Shown here: positions 9,020 to 17,787 of the stretch, piece by piece
How positions within the stretch are numbered: position 1 is the stretch's first letter
How the letters are laid out: each line of letters starts with the position of its first letter
Origin: Archangium violaceum
Lineage (GTDB): Bacteria > Myxococcota > Myxococcia > Myxococcales > Myxococcaceae
Assembly (NCBI RefSeq): GCF_016859125.1
Contig: NZ_CP069338.1
Span: 6,573,501 to 6,637,500 of the forward strand
Direction: 5' to 3'
DNA length: 64,000 nt
Made by a program: the position numbers and the translations under genes
The notes under the pieces: generated by a model
Databases searched by the model: none
What the model was told of the DNA's origin: nothing
What the model saw: only the letters and a program-made list of their open reading frames with translations

Positions 9020-9418
9020 CTACTCTGAACCGGGAGGCTTCATTTTCATGAGTTCTTCCGGAAGAGGCGTCGGGCGAAACCTCAACCCCTGCCCGGTTCG
9101 CTGGGGGATGACACGAAAACCCTCTCCAGCGATTCTGACGAGATCTCCTTCTTTTGCCTTCCCGCTGGAGAGCCATTCGTCTGCATCCGCTCTCATCGAA
9201 AACGTTTGGGAGGGCACTATGTAGTCAACGGCGGGTGTGTAGAACTTCCGAAAGAACTCGCGATAGTCATCTAGCTGTTGGTTCTCACGGACGTAAAACA
9301 GCGCCACTGCGGCGACTCGGATTGATTCGTCTTCTGGTGAGCCTTCTTGGTATTTCGCGTTGATGGCGCGCAGGGTGTCGAGAATGGAGTCGACGTCGAA
9401 GTTGGGAGCGTATTTCAT
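9020..9418 (-). CDS. Conserved hypothetical protein, possible orphan immunity gene
   Basis: A soluble 132-residue protein starting MKYAPNFDVDSILDTLRAIN, with no signal peptide or membrane segment. I do not recognise a named domain. The N-terminal half looks helical and the C-terminal half (GDLVRIAGEGFRVIPQ) beta-rich. ATG 9418 is chosen because codons upstream of it read as non-coding. It lies on the opposite strand to the toxin/imm11 pair and ends 122 bases from it. Codon use is less GC-biased than in the housekeeping genes. Location next to a polymorphic toxin makes an immunity role possible, but nothing in the sequence proves it. Confidence 0.6.
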   Translation of the reverse strand: MKYAPNFDVDSILDTLRAINAKYQEGSPEDESIRVAAVALFYVRENQQLDDYREFFRKFYTPAVDYIVPSQTFSMRADADEWLSSGKAKEGDLVRIAGEGFRVIPQRTGQGLRFRPTPLPEELMKMKPPGSE

Positions 9419-9516
9419 TTTCGAGCCCGGATTAGTGCGCGCGAGTGGGGACGAAGGCCTCGCCTGCTGCCATGACCATGGTTCCAAGCGCGACCTCGAC
9501 TGCGTCCCTCTCAGAC

Positions 9517-10755
9517 CTATCGCGCGCCAGCCCTGGGGGCTCGGAACGCGTGCATGTGCGCAGCCTCATCGCTCATGGAGGAGTCGATCATCGCTTGCCG
9601 CAGGGAGGGCAGGGGCCAGCGCGTGGTGGCCGCGCTCTCCAAGGCCGCGTAGGCGGCTCGCTCCTCGTCGAGCACCTCCGTGGCCTGCAGGAGGCGGGCG
9701 TCGTCCCCCAGCTCGGTGGCGGCCTTCTTCATGAGCGAGAGGCCCACGAATCGCTCGACGATGGAGGACTCTTCGGAGATGCGCGAGCCGATGCGCCAGA
9801 GTGCTTCGGCCAGGCGCTGGCGCTCGGCGGGAGTGAGCGCGTCGCGCGAGGCCTCGGTGCGGCGCTGGAGCAGCACGGGCACGGGGCTGACCAGCGACAT
9901 GACGGCGAGCGTGTACGCGTGGTTCTTCGGGACGGAAACCCCGGTGGCCTCCAGGTGGCCGAGCGCGTACCGGTAGAGCGAGAGGAACCCGGTCTGGCGC
10001 CAGTCGGGGAGCTGCGAGAGGGCCTCGAGCTCCTGGAGCTCCCGGGGCGTGAAGGGGGCCTTGGCGTCGGTCCCTTCCAGCAGGAGCAGGGCGCGAAGCA
10101 GTATGGGCTCCGGGTGCTGTGCGGAGAGCGTTGCGAGGCGGGCGCGCAGGGCGCTCCGGGACCGGGCGCGCAGCGGGGCGGGCAGCTTGTCGCGCTCGAG
10201 GTACTCGACGGCGGCGACGAGCAGCTCGGGGGGCGCGGACTCGGGGAGCTGCTGGAAGAGGGCTCGGGCGCGCTCCGCATCCGGACTCATGGAGAGGGCG
10301 AGCACGAAGCGCTGCTCGGCCGAAAGCTCTCGCCGCCAGACCTGCTCGGGGCTGGGGCCCGTGGCGGCGGGCTCCGGGTCCTCCTCGAGCAGGGGCGAGT
10401 CCCTGAAGTCGGGTCGGCCGATGTCATTCCAGGCCTGGAGGAAGGCGTCGCGCCAGCCGAGCTCGGGCCGGGTGCGCCTGAGGTCGAGGAGTGACTGCAG
10501 CAGGCGCGGCTCGGGGCGCTCGGGAAGGAGCTGGCGCAGCGTGAGGATGTCGCTCGCCGCGCCGTCCAGGTTTCCGGATTCGAGCGCGGCGCAGGCGCGG
10601 ACGAATGGCGAGCGGGACGGGGCGGAGACCTCGGACGGCGCGGAGGCAGCCCGCGCTTGGAGGCCCAGGGGCCCGAGTGCGAGGACGAGCAGGGCGCGGC
10701 ACAGGGATCGCGGCAGTCGCCAGGAGCGGCCATGGAACCAGAGGTCTCGTGTCAT
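9517..10755 (-). CDS. Hypothetical secreted protein, helical-repeat-like
   Basis: The 412-residue product begins with a basic stretch and a hydrophobic core (RALLVLALGPLGLQARAASA) that looks like a Sec signal peptide with cleavage after ARA or AAS. The rest is Leu/Ala/Arg/Glu-rich, with paired helices resembling TPR-type solenoids (for example the DILTLRQLLPERPEPRLL stretch). No enzymatic motif is seen. ATG 10755 is chosen because it opens the signal peptide; an in-frame ATG at 10767 is an alternative. Both flanking genes on this strand are also lineage-specific. Function unknown; a periplasmic protein is likely. Confidence 0.65.
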   Translation of the reverse strand: MTRDLWFHGRSWRLPRSLCRALLVLALGPLGLQARAASAPSEVSAPSRSPFVRACAALESGNLDGAASDILTLRQLLPERPEPRLLQSLLDLRRTRPELGWRDAFLQAWNDIGRPDFRDSPLLEEDPEPAATGPSPEQVWRRELSAEQRFVLALSMSPDAERARALFQQLPESAPPELLVAAVEYLERDKLPAPLRARSRSALRARLATLSAQHPEPILLRALLLLEGTDAKAPFTPRELQELEALSQLPDWRQTGFLSLYRYALGHLEATGVSVPKNHAYTLAVMSLVSPVPVLLQRRTEASRDALTPAERQRLAEALWRIGSRISEESSIVERFVGLSLMKKAATELGDDARLLQATEVLDEERAAYAALESAATTRWPLPSLRQAMIDSSMSDEAAHMHAFRAPRAGAR

Positions 10756-10820
10756 GTGCCCGAGCATAACCGGGCCCCGAGCCCGCGCGGTGTTGCCAGA
10801 AGAGGGGTTCAAGTGCGCCC

Positions 10821-11495
10821 CTATCCCGCTGCGGCCCGGAGGAGCTTCGCCACCCACCCCCGGAGATACTCGAGTGTCTCCTCGGTCTGGATTTCAGGTT
10901 GGAACAGCAGGGGGTCGAAGCGCCCTTCCTCCAGCATACGCACCAGCGTCCGGTCGGCGGCGATGATCTCCGGCACGCCGCGCGGAAAGGTGGGGCGTGC
11001 ATCAGGGTCATCCCGGAGCTCGGGTGTTTCGTAGATGAACTCCAGGTAGCGGGTGTAGGCGTCGAAGAAGCGGTCCACGTTGGATGCAATGGGGAGCGCG
11101 TAGATGTCCTCGTAGGGGTCGACCTCGACGACTGGTTGGACGCCCTGCGCATCCGCCAAGCTCGGGACCGTGGCGTAGCGATAGGCCAACGCCTCCTGGC
11201 CTCCGAAGACGAGGAGGGTGCGGAACGGCTCGGGCCAATAGGGCTGCACGCCCTCGTTCTCCAAGAGGAATTCATCCATCTGGTCATCACAGGTGGCGAT
11301 GTACAGATCCAGGTGGAACGAGAGCCCGCCCAGTCGATTGTAGAAGGCGGCGAGCATCGGATCGAAAGGGCGGCCCAGGAGTGGCTCTCCGAGATTCCGA
11401 GCACAGGCTGCCGGAGGGCTCGTCCGCACCTGGATCTTGTACTTCCTGATTGCCTCCAACAGCCGCTCGAGCCCTTGCAATGGGACCATCGTCAT
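10821..11495 (-). CDS. SMI1/KNR4 (SUKH)-like candidate immunity protein
   Basis: A soluble 224-residue protein. The order of motifs, AAFYNRLGGLSFHLDLYIA then LLVFGGQEALAYRYATVPSL then VDPYEDIYALPIASNVDRF, resembles SUKH-fold proteins, a large group of toxin immunity proteins. I judged this by eye and it is not certain. ATG 11495 (or ATG 11489) is chosen because the sequence above it reads as non-coding. It is transcribed away from the small gene at 11632, and the two share a 136-bp upstream region. Confidence 0.55.
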   Translation of the reverse strand: MTMVPLQGLERLLEAIRKYKIQVRTSPPAACARNLGEPLLGRPFDPMLAAFYNRLGGLSFHLDLYIATCDDQMDEFLLENEGVQPYWPEPFRTLLVFGGQEALAYRYATVPSLADAQGVQPVVEVDPYEDIYALPIASNVDRFFDAYTRYLEFIYETPELRDDPDARPTFPRGVPEIIAADRTLVRMLEEGRFDPLLFQPEIQTEETLEYLRGWVAKLLRAAAG

Positions 11496-11631
11496 TCGCT
11501 TCCTCTGCAGCTCTGAAATCCATGAGCTTCTACGACTCCATGACTGGACCCACGGGGTTGACTGTGACCGAATATACGAAGCGCCTTCTATCTCCCGGGC
11601 AGATCTCGATGCAGGTGGTGAGCGAGCTACC

Positions 11632-12048
11632 ATGAGCCCTGTGCAACTCCACGCGGGAAGCTTGTTCGAGCACATGCGGCACATTTGTTTGCGCCCAAGG
11701 ATGTTCGCTCCGGACTTCACGCTCGATCATCTTCATATGTTCATCTACGGCTATGAGAGTGCCCTTGGTGATACAGGGCAGAAAAGCCAGCACGAGCAAT
11801 TCAGGGAATGGATCTACACGCGGCACCCAAAGTGGCGGCAGCTTTCCACCTGGTGGGGCCAGCAAGTCCACGAAGCCAACGCGTGCGACTTGGATCGCAC
11901 GCTCGAAGCAATCATCCGTCTCCTGGATGAATTCCTGGCAACGGAGGGGACCGGGTTTGTCCGCTCCCCCACTCGCGAGACCCAGTACGACATCGTCATC
12001 CAGAAGCCAAAGAGGCGTCCGAGTCGGAGTCCTCGCTCCAAGCGGTGA
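11632..12048 (+). CDS. Small hypothetical protein, possible immunity gene
   Basis: The 138-residue product starts MSPVQLHAGSLFEHM and contains FIYGYESALGD, WWGQQVHEAN and LIRLLDEFLATEG. It looks like a soluble helical protein with a basic tail (KPKRRPSRSPRSKR). I recognise no named family. ATG 11632 is chosen because the conserved-looking sequence starts there; no strong ribosome site is evident. It is divergent from the SUKH-like gene and convergent with the Uma2 gene, ending 17 bases from it. The less GC-biased codon use fits a transferred accessory gene. Confidence 0.55.
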   Translation: MSPVQLHAGSLFEHMRHICLRPRMFAPDFTLDHLHMFIYGYESALGDTGQKSQHEQFREWIYTRHPKWRQLSTWWGQQVHEANACDLDRTLEAIIRLLDEFLATEGTGFVRSPTRETQYDIVIQKPKRRPSRSPRSKR

Positions 12049-12065
12049 CGTATTGGATGCAGGAC

Positions 12066-12659
12066 TCATCTGGCCCAGAGCAGCGCCAGCTCGAGTTCGA
12101 TGGCCTCGAATGGTTCGGCGCGGATCCGCTGATCTCCGGCGAAGGATTCGACCAGGATCCAATGGTTCCCCTCGAGTCGGAACACATCGAGCGTGCGAGC
12201 CAGCGGATCCACATGCCACAGATGCCGGACCCCCTCCCGCGCGTAGATGCGCAGCTTTGGGCCCTTGTCCATGTGCCGCGTGCGCTCGGAGAGCACTTCG
12301 CACACCCAGTCCGGGGCAAGGTCGTAGTGTGCTGGCGCCTCGTCCCCTCCAAGGGCGTCCGGCAGGCGCTCACGCCTCCAGCCGGCGAGGTCTGGTACGA
12401 GCTTGTCCGGTCGGGGGCCGAAGTGAATCTCCGGCTCGTAGAGGATGACCCATCCACCTGGTCCACCCTTGCCGAGCATGAAGGGGCTTCCGATGCGCAT
12501 GCCCAGTCGGGATGCCACGTTGGTGCGGGGTCGTGCTGCGTGAGGGCTGAGGTGCAGCTGTCCGTCGATGATCTCCGCCACCATTTCCGCCGGGGCCGCT
12601 TGGAAGGCCGCCTCGACGGACGGGTCGTTGCGCTCGGTGGACTCCGACAATCCCTGCAC
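12066..12659 (-). CDS. Uma2 family putative endonuclease (DUF820, PD-(D/E)xK fold)
   Basis: The 197-residue product has the core of Uma2-type proteins: AEIIDGQLHLSPH, then YEPEIHFGP with LVPDLAGWRRE, then VCEVLSERTRHMDKGPKLRIY and GVRHLWHVDP. The acidic residues in PDLAG and CEVLS and the following Lys correspond to the PD-(D/E)xK nuclease site. These genes are abundant in myxobacteria and cyanobacteria and their biological substrate is unclear. Start GTG 12659 lies 15 bases after the stop of the upstream gene on the same strand, so the two are probably co-transcribed. Confidence 0.82.
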   Translation of the reverse strand: MQGLSESTERNDPSVEAAFQAAPAEMVAEIIDGQLHLSPHAARPRTNVASRLGMRIGSPFMLGKGGPGGWVILYEPEIHFGPRPDKLVPDLAGWRRERLPDALGGDEAPAHYDLAPDWVCEVLSERTRHMDKGPKLRIYAREGVRHLWHVDPLARTLDVFRLEGNHWILVESFAGDQRIRAEPFEAIELELALLWAR

Positions 12660-12674
12660 GCCGACCGCGGAGGC

Positions 12675-13487
12675 TCACGGTTGGATGGAGGTTGGCTCGG
12701 GCGGGCTGCGCTCGGCGACCGGCAGGTAGCACTTGCCCTGGTACTCGGCCTGGTCGTCGAAGCAGGGCGGGCGTTTCGCCAGCTCCACCCAGCACCCGCC
12801 ATTGATTTCCACCTCGCCCTTCTTGGGTTTGCAGGGGGCCTTGGCCTGATTGCCGAAGGGCTTCGCGGGAAGCGGATAGGTGATGTCCGAGGGGCTCGGG
12901 CCGTTCGTCTGGACCAGGGTGGTCGCATTCCGCGGGGCCGTGTCCCCATCCATCCCCTGGGCCGCGTGCCGCTCGTCCTGGGGACCACGAGGGTCTCCCC
13001 GTGGGCCCAGCCAGAACGCCAGACCCAGGCCGAGCACGGCGAAGGCCGCGACGGCGAGCCCCCGCTGGCTGGCGCGCAGGAGCCGGCGCCATCGTCCTGC
13101 CCATCGCTTCAGTCGTCCCATGGGGCCACGCGTCAGGTGGGCACGGGCTTCCTCTCTGTGCTCCAGGCGCTCGACGGCGCAGGTGAGCAGGTTGAGCATC
13201 TCGGCCATATTCGTCAGCCGGCCCGAGGCCGGGGCGTACTCCACCTCCACGGCGACGTAGGCGGGCGTCGAGTGTGTGTAGGCTCGCACCTGCCAGGGCT
13301 CCTCGGGCTCCCAGCCCACGACCGGGTCGGCTACGACCACCAGGGCAGGAGCCCCCGTCTGGACGTTGTGGGCTTCGTAGATCTTCCCGAGGTCCGTTCC
13401 GAGATCGTCCTGGTCATTGTTCCTGTACCGCCTGTCGATCTGGAAGGGCCCCACTCTTCCGCCCTTCATGTGTGACGTGTCCGCCAT
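12675..13487 (-). CDS. Membrane protein with kinase-N-lobe-like fragment and Cys-rich C-terminus
   Basis: The 270-residue product has a cytoplasmic part whose beginning (RRYRNNDQDDLGTDLGKIYEAHNVQTG) recalls the N-lobe of myxobacterial Ser/Thr kinases, but it lacks the Lys, HRD and DFG motifs. One membrane helix follows at about residues 144-163 (GLAVAAFAVLGLGLAFWLG). The outer domain is Pro-rich and has four Cys (APCKPKKGEVEINGGCWVE, PPCFDDQAEYQGKCYLP) that could form two disulfides. Such modules are often attached to real kinases; here the full kinase is the next gene upstream on this strand. Function unknown; a kinase accessory or sensor role is inference. Confidence 0.65.
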   Translation of the reverse strand: MADTSHMKGGRVGPFQIDRRYRNNDQDDLGTDLGKIYEAHNVQTGAPALVVVADPVVGWEPEEPWQVRAYTHSTPAYVAVEVEYAPASGRLTNMAEMLNLLTCAVERLEHREEARAHLTRGPMGRLKRWAGRWRRLLRASQRGLAVAAFAVLGLGLAFWLGPRGDPRGPQDERHAAQGMDGDTAPRNATTLVQTNGPSPSDITYPLPAKPFGNQAKAPCKPKKGEVEINGGCWVELAKRPPCFDDQAEYQGKCYLPVAERSPPEPTSIQP

Positions 13488-13557
13488 GGGCTGCCTCCTG
13501 CCTCCGTTCTACCTCGGAAGTCAGCCGGTGGCACCTTCTCTTTCGAGTCACATCCTC

Positions 13558-16500
13558 CTATTCCGGGAGCGCGCCCCAGCGCTGGTAGGCCAGCTCGAGG
13601 GTGCGCGCGTTCTCGGGCACCTGGCTCAGGAAGCGCTCGCGCAGGGCGGGGTCGGGGATGTCGCTGGCCCGGTCCTGAACGCACTCGAGGGTCTTGCGCA
13701 GGGCGGCTTCCCCCGCACCGGTGTCCGCCTGCGCGAAGCAGGTCTCCGCCAGCACCAGGCGCGTGGACACCGCGTGCACGCCCGCGTTGCCCATCTGCTC
13801 CAACCGCCGCACGCCGAGCTCCGCCTCCCGCCGGGCCTCCTCGTGGCGTCCCTGGGCGAGCAGCACGGCACTCAGGATGGTGTGGGCGTAGAGCCACTCG
13901 GTCTGGTACGTGGCCAGGAGCTCACAGGCCCTGCGCGCATGCGGCTCGGCCTCGCGCGGTGCTCCACTGGCCGCCATCACCTTCGCCACGATGGCGTGCC
14001 CCATCCCCGCCCCGAAGGCGTAGGCGTTTGGCTGGCCCAACCACTTGAGTGCCCGGTCATGGGCCTCTCGCCGGTGCTCCGGGTCGGGACTGTTGGCCAG
14101 CGCCTGATACATGAAGTGCTGGGCAGCGCTCACCACGAGGTGCTCTCCCGCTTGCTGGCCCACCCGCAACACCCAACGCATCCGTTCCGCGGTGCCGGGC
14201 ACATCCCCCAGCGCGGCCAGGGTCATCCCCGAAAGCGTCGTCAAGATGAGGACGTCCCGCTCCATGTCGAGCTCGCGGAAGTCCTGGATGCCCTGCTCGG
14301 CATGCAGGAAGGCCTGCCAGGGTCTGGCTTCGAAGCGGTGATGGTAGAAGCCCTGGACGTAGTTCGCCCAGCCTCGCGCCATGCCGCCGGTGCTCACGGA
14401 CCACATCGGTTCGAGCACGGCCCGAGCTTCCTCGCGTGCGCCGGACAGGACCGCCGAGAGGCCGATACTGACGATGGCCCAGGCGTAGGCCAGGCCCGCT
14501 TCGGGTTCCGGGGTGGTGCTCAGCACGAGTCGGGTCAGCCGGGCCGACTGTCCCTGCTGCGCGCCAGAGTAGACGTCGGCGATCATCAGCCCGCCCACCA
14601 GCCAGCACCACAGCCGGCTTCCCACCCCCAGCTCGTCCAGCACCGTGCTGCCGAACTCCAGGATCTTCGAGAAGTCATACAGCCAGAAGGCCACCACGGA
14701 CTGGAGCGCGCGCAGCCGGATGCGCTGCGGGTCCGTCATGTCGCAGGCCAGCGCCGCCTCCACGCATTGCCGCAGTGCTCCCGGCAGATCATGCCGCTCG
14801 AGGAGCCGCTCGGCGGCCTGGATGTAGAAATGGACGGCTCGTATGGGATGCTCGCCTCGATGGTAGTGCGTGGCGAGCACCAGCGGGTCGGGCTCGTCCA
14901 TTCCCTCCAGCCAGGCGCCCGCCCACCGGTGGCCCATGAGCCGGTGGCTGTCGGGAACGAGGCCGTAGGCGGCATCCCGCACCAGGGCGTGGCGGAAGCG
15001 GTACTCCGTCTCGGAGGGAAAGTGGCTGTCGGGCTGCGGTTCGATGACCTCCTGCTCCATGAGTTGCAGCAGGTGCTCGTCCACGGGCTCGCCCGAGCCC
15101 TGGCGGAGCAACACATCCTTCACCCCGCCAGACCAGAAGGTGCGGCCGAAGATGCTGGCGGCCATCAGTGTCTGGCGGGCCCCCGGCTTCATCCGCATCA
15201 GACGGGCCTGGAGCACCGCCAGCACCGTCTCCGGCACGGCTTCCCCGCGCCCCTCGGCCAGCATGCGGATGAGCTCCTCGAGGAAGAGCGCGTTGCCATC
15301 GGACTGCTCCACGGCTCGCTGGATGACGGCGTCGGGGACCTGGGACCCGAGGACATCGCGCACCAGCTGGGCGCTGGCCTTCCGGCTCAATCCCTTCAGC
15401 GACAGCTCCTGCAGGCACCGTGACCACAGGCTGGGGTAGAGCGTCTTCACTTCCGGTCGCGCGAGCGCCAACACCATGAAGGGTTGAGCGGCCAGTGCGC
15501 GCAGCAGATCATCCACCAGCTTGACGGTGAGCGCATCGCACCAGTGCAGATCCTCCAGGACCAGCAGCACCGGATGGTGGGCGCATTCCGCTTTCAGGAA
15601 GGTCGCCAGGGCCCGGCTCATCTGGGCCCTCATCAACCGCGGGTCACCGCGTGCCGTACGCAGGCGGGAGCTGTCCTCGTCCGGGAAGGGGATGGCACAC
15701 AGCTCCCCCAGGAACTCGAGGGTCTCCCGGGTCGAGTCCGTGGGCAGGTGTGGGGCCAGGCGCCGGGACAGCCGGGCGCGGCGCTCCTCCAATTCCTCGC
15801 TCTCGACGATGTCACAGAGCCGCCGCAGCGCCTGGCCCAGCAGGCTGGACGAGGCACCCGCGCTCATCGGGTCCCCGCGTCCCAGGAGGACGAGCACCGA
15901 TTGCTCCCGGCGCTCGATGCGGCGCAGGAACTCGTGGCGCAGACGTGACTTGCCCATGCCCGGGGGCGCTATCACCAGCAGGGCCTGGGCTGTCTGTTCC
16001 TCGATGCAGGAGGAGAGGGAGAACTCGAGCAGGGCCAGTTCCTGCTCGCGGCCCACACACGGCGTGGGCTTGCCCAACAGGGGGCGGGCCGCGTCGGCGC
16101 TGAGTTGCTCTCCTTGCAGCAGGAAGCTCCCCGAGCTGGAGCGGGAGAATTGGAAGCCGGCCCCGAGGAGTCCGGCGGTGACCTCGTCCATCATCACGAC
16201 GGAGCGGGTGGGCATTTGTTCGACCTGGCGCAACAGCCGGCCAGCCCTGTCCATGGCCTCGCCCACCGGTAGGCGCCCGTCGAGGATCCCGAGCCCGGTG
16301 GCCAACACCACCGTGGCTCCGGCCACCTGCTCCTTGATGGCGAGGGCACAGCGGGCCGCCAATGCCGCCTGATCGGTCGCGGTCCCGCGCTCTGGCATCA
16401 GAGTGACCACCCACGAGCCATCCGCCAGCGACTTCACCCGGGCCCCATAGGGGGCGAGCGTCGTATGCAACGACTCGCGGAACACGTGCTCTTGCTCCAT

Positions 16501-17526
16501 GTCCATTCCCTGCTCGCTCCCGGCCCCGGGAGGACGGGACACCAACAGCACGCTGACGAGCTGCTGCTCGGGCTCAGCGGAACGGGAGGGGAGGGTCATC
16601 TCCTCGGTGGGTGACACCCGCGGGTCCAGAACCGACCCGAGCTCCGAGAGGGAATTGAGCAGGTGGGTGGCATCTGGCAGCCGCCGCTCGGGATCCTTCA
16701 CCAGCATCCGGTCCACCAGCGCCTGCAGGTCGGAGGGCAGATTGGCGCGCAAGGTACGCAGCGGCTCTGGCTCGGTGTAGAGGATCTTGGCCAGCGAAGC
16801 GGCGAAGTGAGGAGCCTTGAAGGGGGCCTGGCCGGCGAGGCACTCGTACAGCACGCAGCCCAGGGAGAAGATGTCGGCGCTGGGAGGAATCTCCGTCTGG
16901 CTGGAGGCCTGTTCGGGCGCCATGTAGCCCGGAGTACCGACCACCGTGTTGGAGCGCGTCACCCCCAGCAGGCCAGGCTCGATATGGCGGGCCAGGCCGA
17001 AATCCAGGAGCACCACGTCCTCGGGGCGGCCGCCGCGCAGGAAGAGGTTGGAGGGTTTGATGTCTCGGTGGACGATGCCCTGGCGGTGCGCGGTGGCGAG
17101 GCCCTCGGCGGCGCGGCGCAGCAGGGCGAGGGTCTCGGACCAGGTCAGAGGCTGGCGCAGCAGGCGGCGGGCGAGGTCCTCGCCCTCGAGCCACTCCATG
17201 GCGAGGAAGGGCTGACCTTCCTCGGAGACACCATGGGCCACGTAGGAGACGATGGCGGGGTGGCGCAGCTCGGCGAGCAGCACGGCCTCGCGGTTGAAGC
17301 GGTAGGCCGCCTCTGGCGAGGTGATGGCATGCAGTTGCTTGAGGGCCACGGTCCGCCCGGTGTGCAGGTCCTTGGCGCGGAAGACGAACCCCATACCGCC
17401 ACGGCCCGCCAGGCCCTTGATGCGGAAGCGGCCCGCGATGACGGTTCCCCGGGGCAGAGGAGAGCGGCCTCCATCTCTGGCTGGAGGGACCGCAGGAGGA
17501 GTGGTGTGCGTATTGTCGGAGGCCAT
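13558..17526 (-). CDS. Multidomain Ser/Thr protein kinase-cyclase-like-AAA ATPase-TPR protein
   Basis: The 1,322-residue protein has a complete kinase domain (about 30-295): GLAGRGGMGFVF, VALKQL, HRDIKPSNLFL, LLDFGLA and GTPGYMAPEQ, so it should be active. A degenerate class III cyclase-like domain follows (about 320-480, ending LPVGEAMDRAGRLL). Then come an AAA ATPase with Walker A APPGMGKSRL, and about 500 residues of TPR-like helices. The layout resembles PknK-type and TOMM kinase/cyclase fusion proteins, but no microcin biosynthesis genes are present. ATG 17526 is preferred over TTG 17541. Signal input probably comes through the ATPase/TPR part. A remnant of a related C-terminus lies just upstream. 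Confidence 0.9.
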   Translation of the reverse strand: MASDNTHTTPPAVPPARDGGRSPLPRGTVIAGRFRIKGLAGRGGMGFVFRAKDLHTGRTVALKQLHAITSPEAAYRFNREAVLLAELRHPAIVSYVAHGVSEEGQPFLAMEWLEGEDLARRLLRQPLTWSETLALLRRAAEGLATAHRQGIVHRDIKPSNLFLRGGRPEDVVLLDFGLARHIEPGLLGVTRSNTVVGTPGYMAPEQASSQTEIPPSADIFSLGCVLYECLAGQAPFKAPHFAASLAKILYTEPEPLRTLRANLPSDLQALVDRMLVKDPERRLPDATHLLNSLSELGSVLDPRVSPTEEMTLPSRSAEPEQQLVSVLLVSRPPGAGSEQGMDMEQEHVFRESLHTTLAPYGARVKSLADGSWVVTLMPERGTATDQAALAARCALAIKEQVAGATVVLATGLGILDGRLPVGEAMDRAGRLLRQVEQMPTRSVVMMDEVTAGLLGAGFQFSRSSSGSFLLQGEQLSADAARPLLGKPTPCVGREQELALLEFSLSSCIEEQTAQALLVIAPPGMGKSRLRHEFLRRIERREQSVLVLLGRGDPMSAGASSSLLGQALRRLCDIVESEELEERRARLSRRLAPHLPTDSTRETLEFLGELCAIPFPDEDSSRLRTARGDPRLMRAQMSRALATFLKAECAHHPVLLVLEDLHWCDALTVKLVDDLLRALAAQPFMVLALARPEVKTLYPSLWSRCLQELSLKGLSRKASAQLVRDVLGSQVPDAVIQRAVEQSDGNALFLEELIRMLAEGRGEAVPETVLAVLQARLMRMKPGARQTLMAASIFGRTFWSGGVKDVLLRQGSGEPVDEHLLQLMEQEVIEPQPDSHFPSETEYRFRHALVRDAAYGLVPDSHRLMGHRWAGAWLEGMDEPDPLVLATHYHRGEHPIRAVHFYIQAAERLLERHDLPGALRQCVEAALACDMTDPQRIRLRALQSVVAFWLYDFSKILEFGSTVLDELGVGSRLWCWLVGGLMIADVYSGAQQGQSARLTRLVLSTTPEPEAGLAYAWAIVSIGLSAVLSGAREEARAVLEPMWSVSTGGMARGWANYVQGFYHHRFEARPWQAFLHAEQGIQDFRELDMERDVLILTTLSGMTLAALGDVPGTAERMRWVLRVGQQAGEHLVVSAAQHFMYQALANSPDPEHRREAHDRALKWLGQPNAYAFGAGMGHAIVAKVMAASGAPREAEPHARRACELLATYQTEWLYAHTILSAVLLAQGRHEEARREAELGVRRLEQMGNAGVHAVSTRLVLAETCFAQADTGAGEAALRKTLECVQDRASDIPDPALRERFLSQVPENARTLELAYQRWGALPE

Positions 17527-17574
17527 GCGGGGGGCCGACAATAACCCAGGCCCAAGGTGATCCGGACAGGGCGG

Positions 17575-17644
17575 CGTATGCGCCCGCGTTGCCCATCTGT
17601 TTCAATTGCCGCTCATCGAGTTCCGCCGCCTTCCGCGCCTCCAT
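17575..17644 (-). pseudogene. Remnant of a second kinase-TPR gene C-terminal region
   Basis: Read on the minus strand, this 70-bp piece encodes EARKAAELDERQLKQMGNAG. It closely resembles EARREAELGVRRLEQMGNAG in the TPR part of the adjacent kinase (near 13,780-13,850). It has no ORF of its own and sits just 5' of the intact gene. The likely explanation is a tandem paralogue that was deleted, leaving a scar. Confidence 0.55.
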
Positions 17645-17742
17645 GGCCCACCGGTATGTGGGTCTCCTCTGCGCTCCTGGAAGCCTCGGTCCGCTGAGTA
17701 GACGGACCTCTTCTCCCCGCGGGCGGCTCACCGGCCAGCGTC

Positions 17743-17771
17743 TTGACATGCAACCCCAAGGTTGCATATTT
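17743..17771 (+). promoter_or_regulatory. ArsR promoter with internal operator palindrome
   Basis: TTGACA (17743-17748) and a -10-like CATATT (17765-17770) are 16 bases apart. The palindrome ATGCAACC-CCAA-GGTTGCAT (17748-17767) fills the spacer exactly. A repressor bound there would block RNA polymerase. The expected transcription start is within about 10 bases of the ArsR start codon, so the mRNA is almost leaderless. Autoregulation by the ArsR protein is the natural reading. Confidence 0.75.
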
Positions 17772-17787
17772 CTCCGGGTGGATGAGC

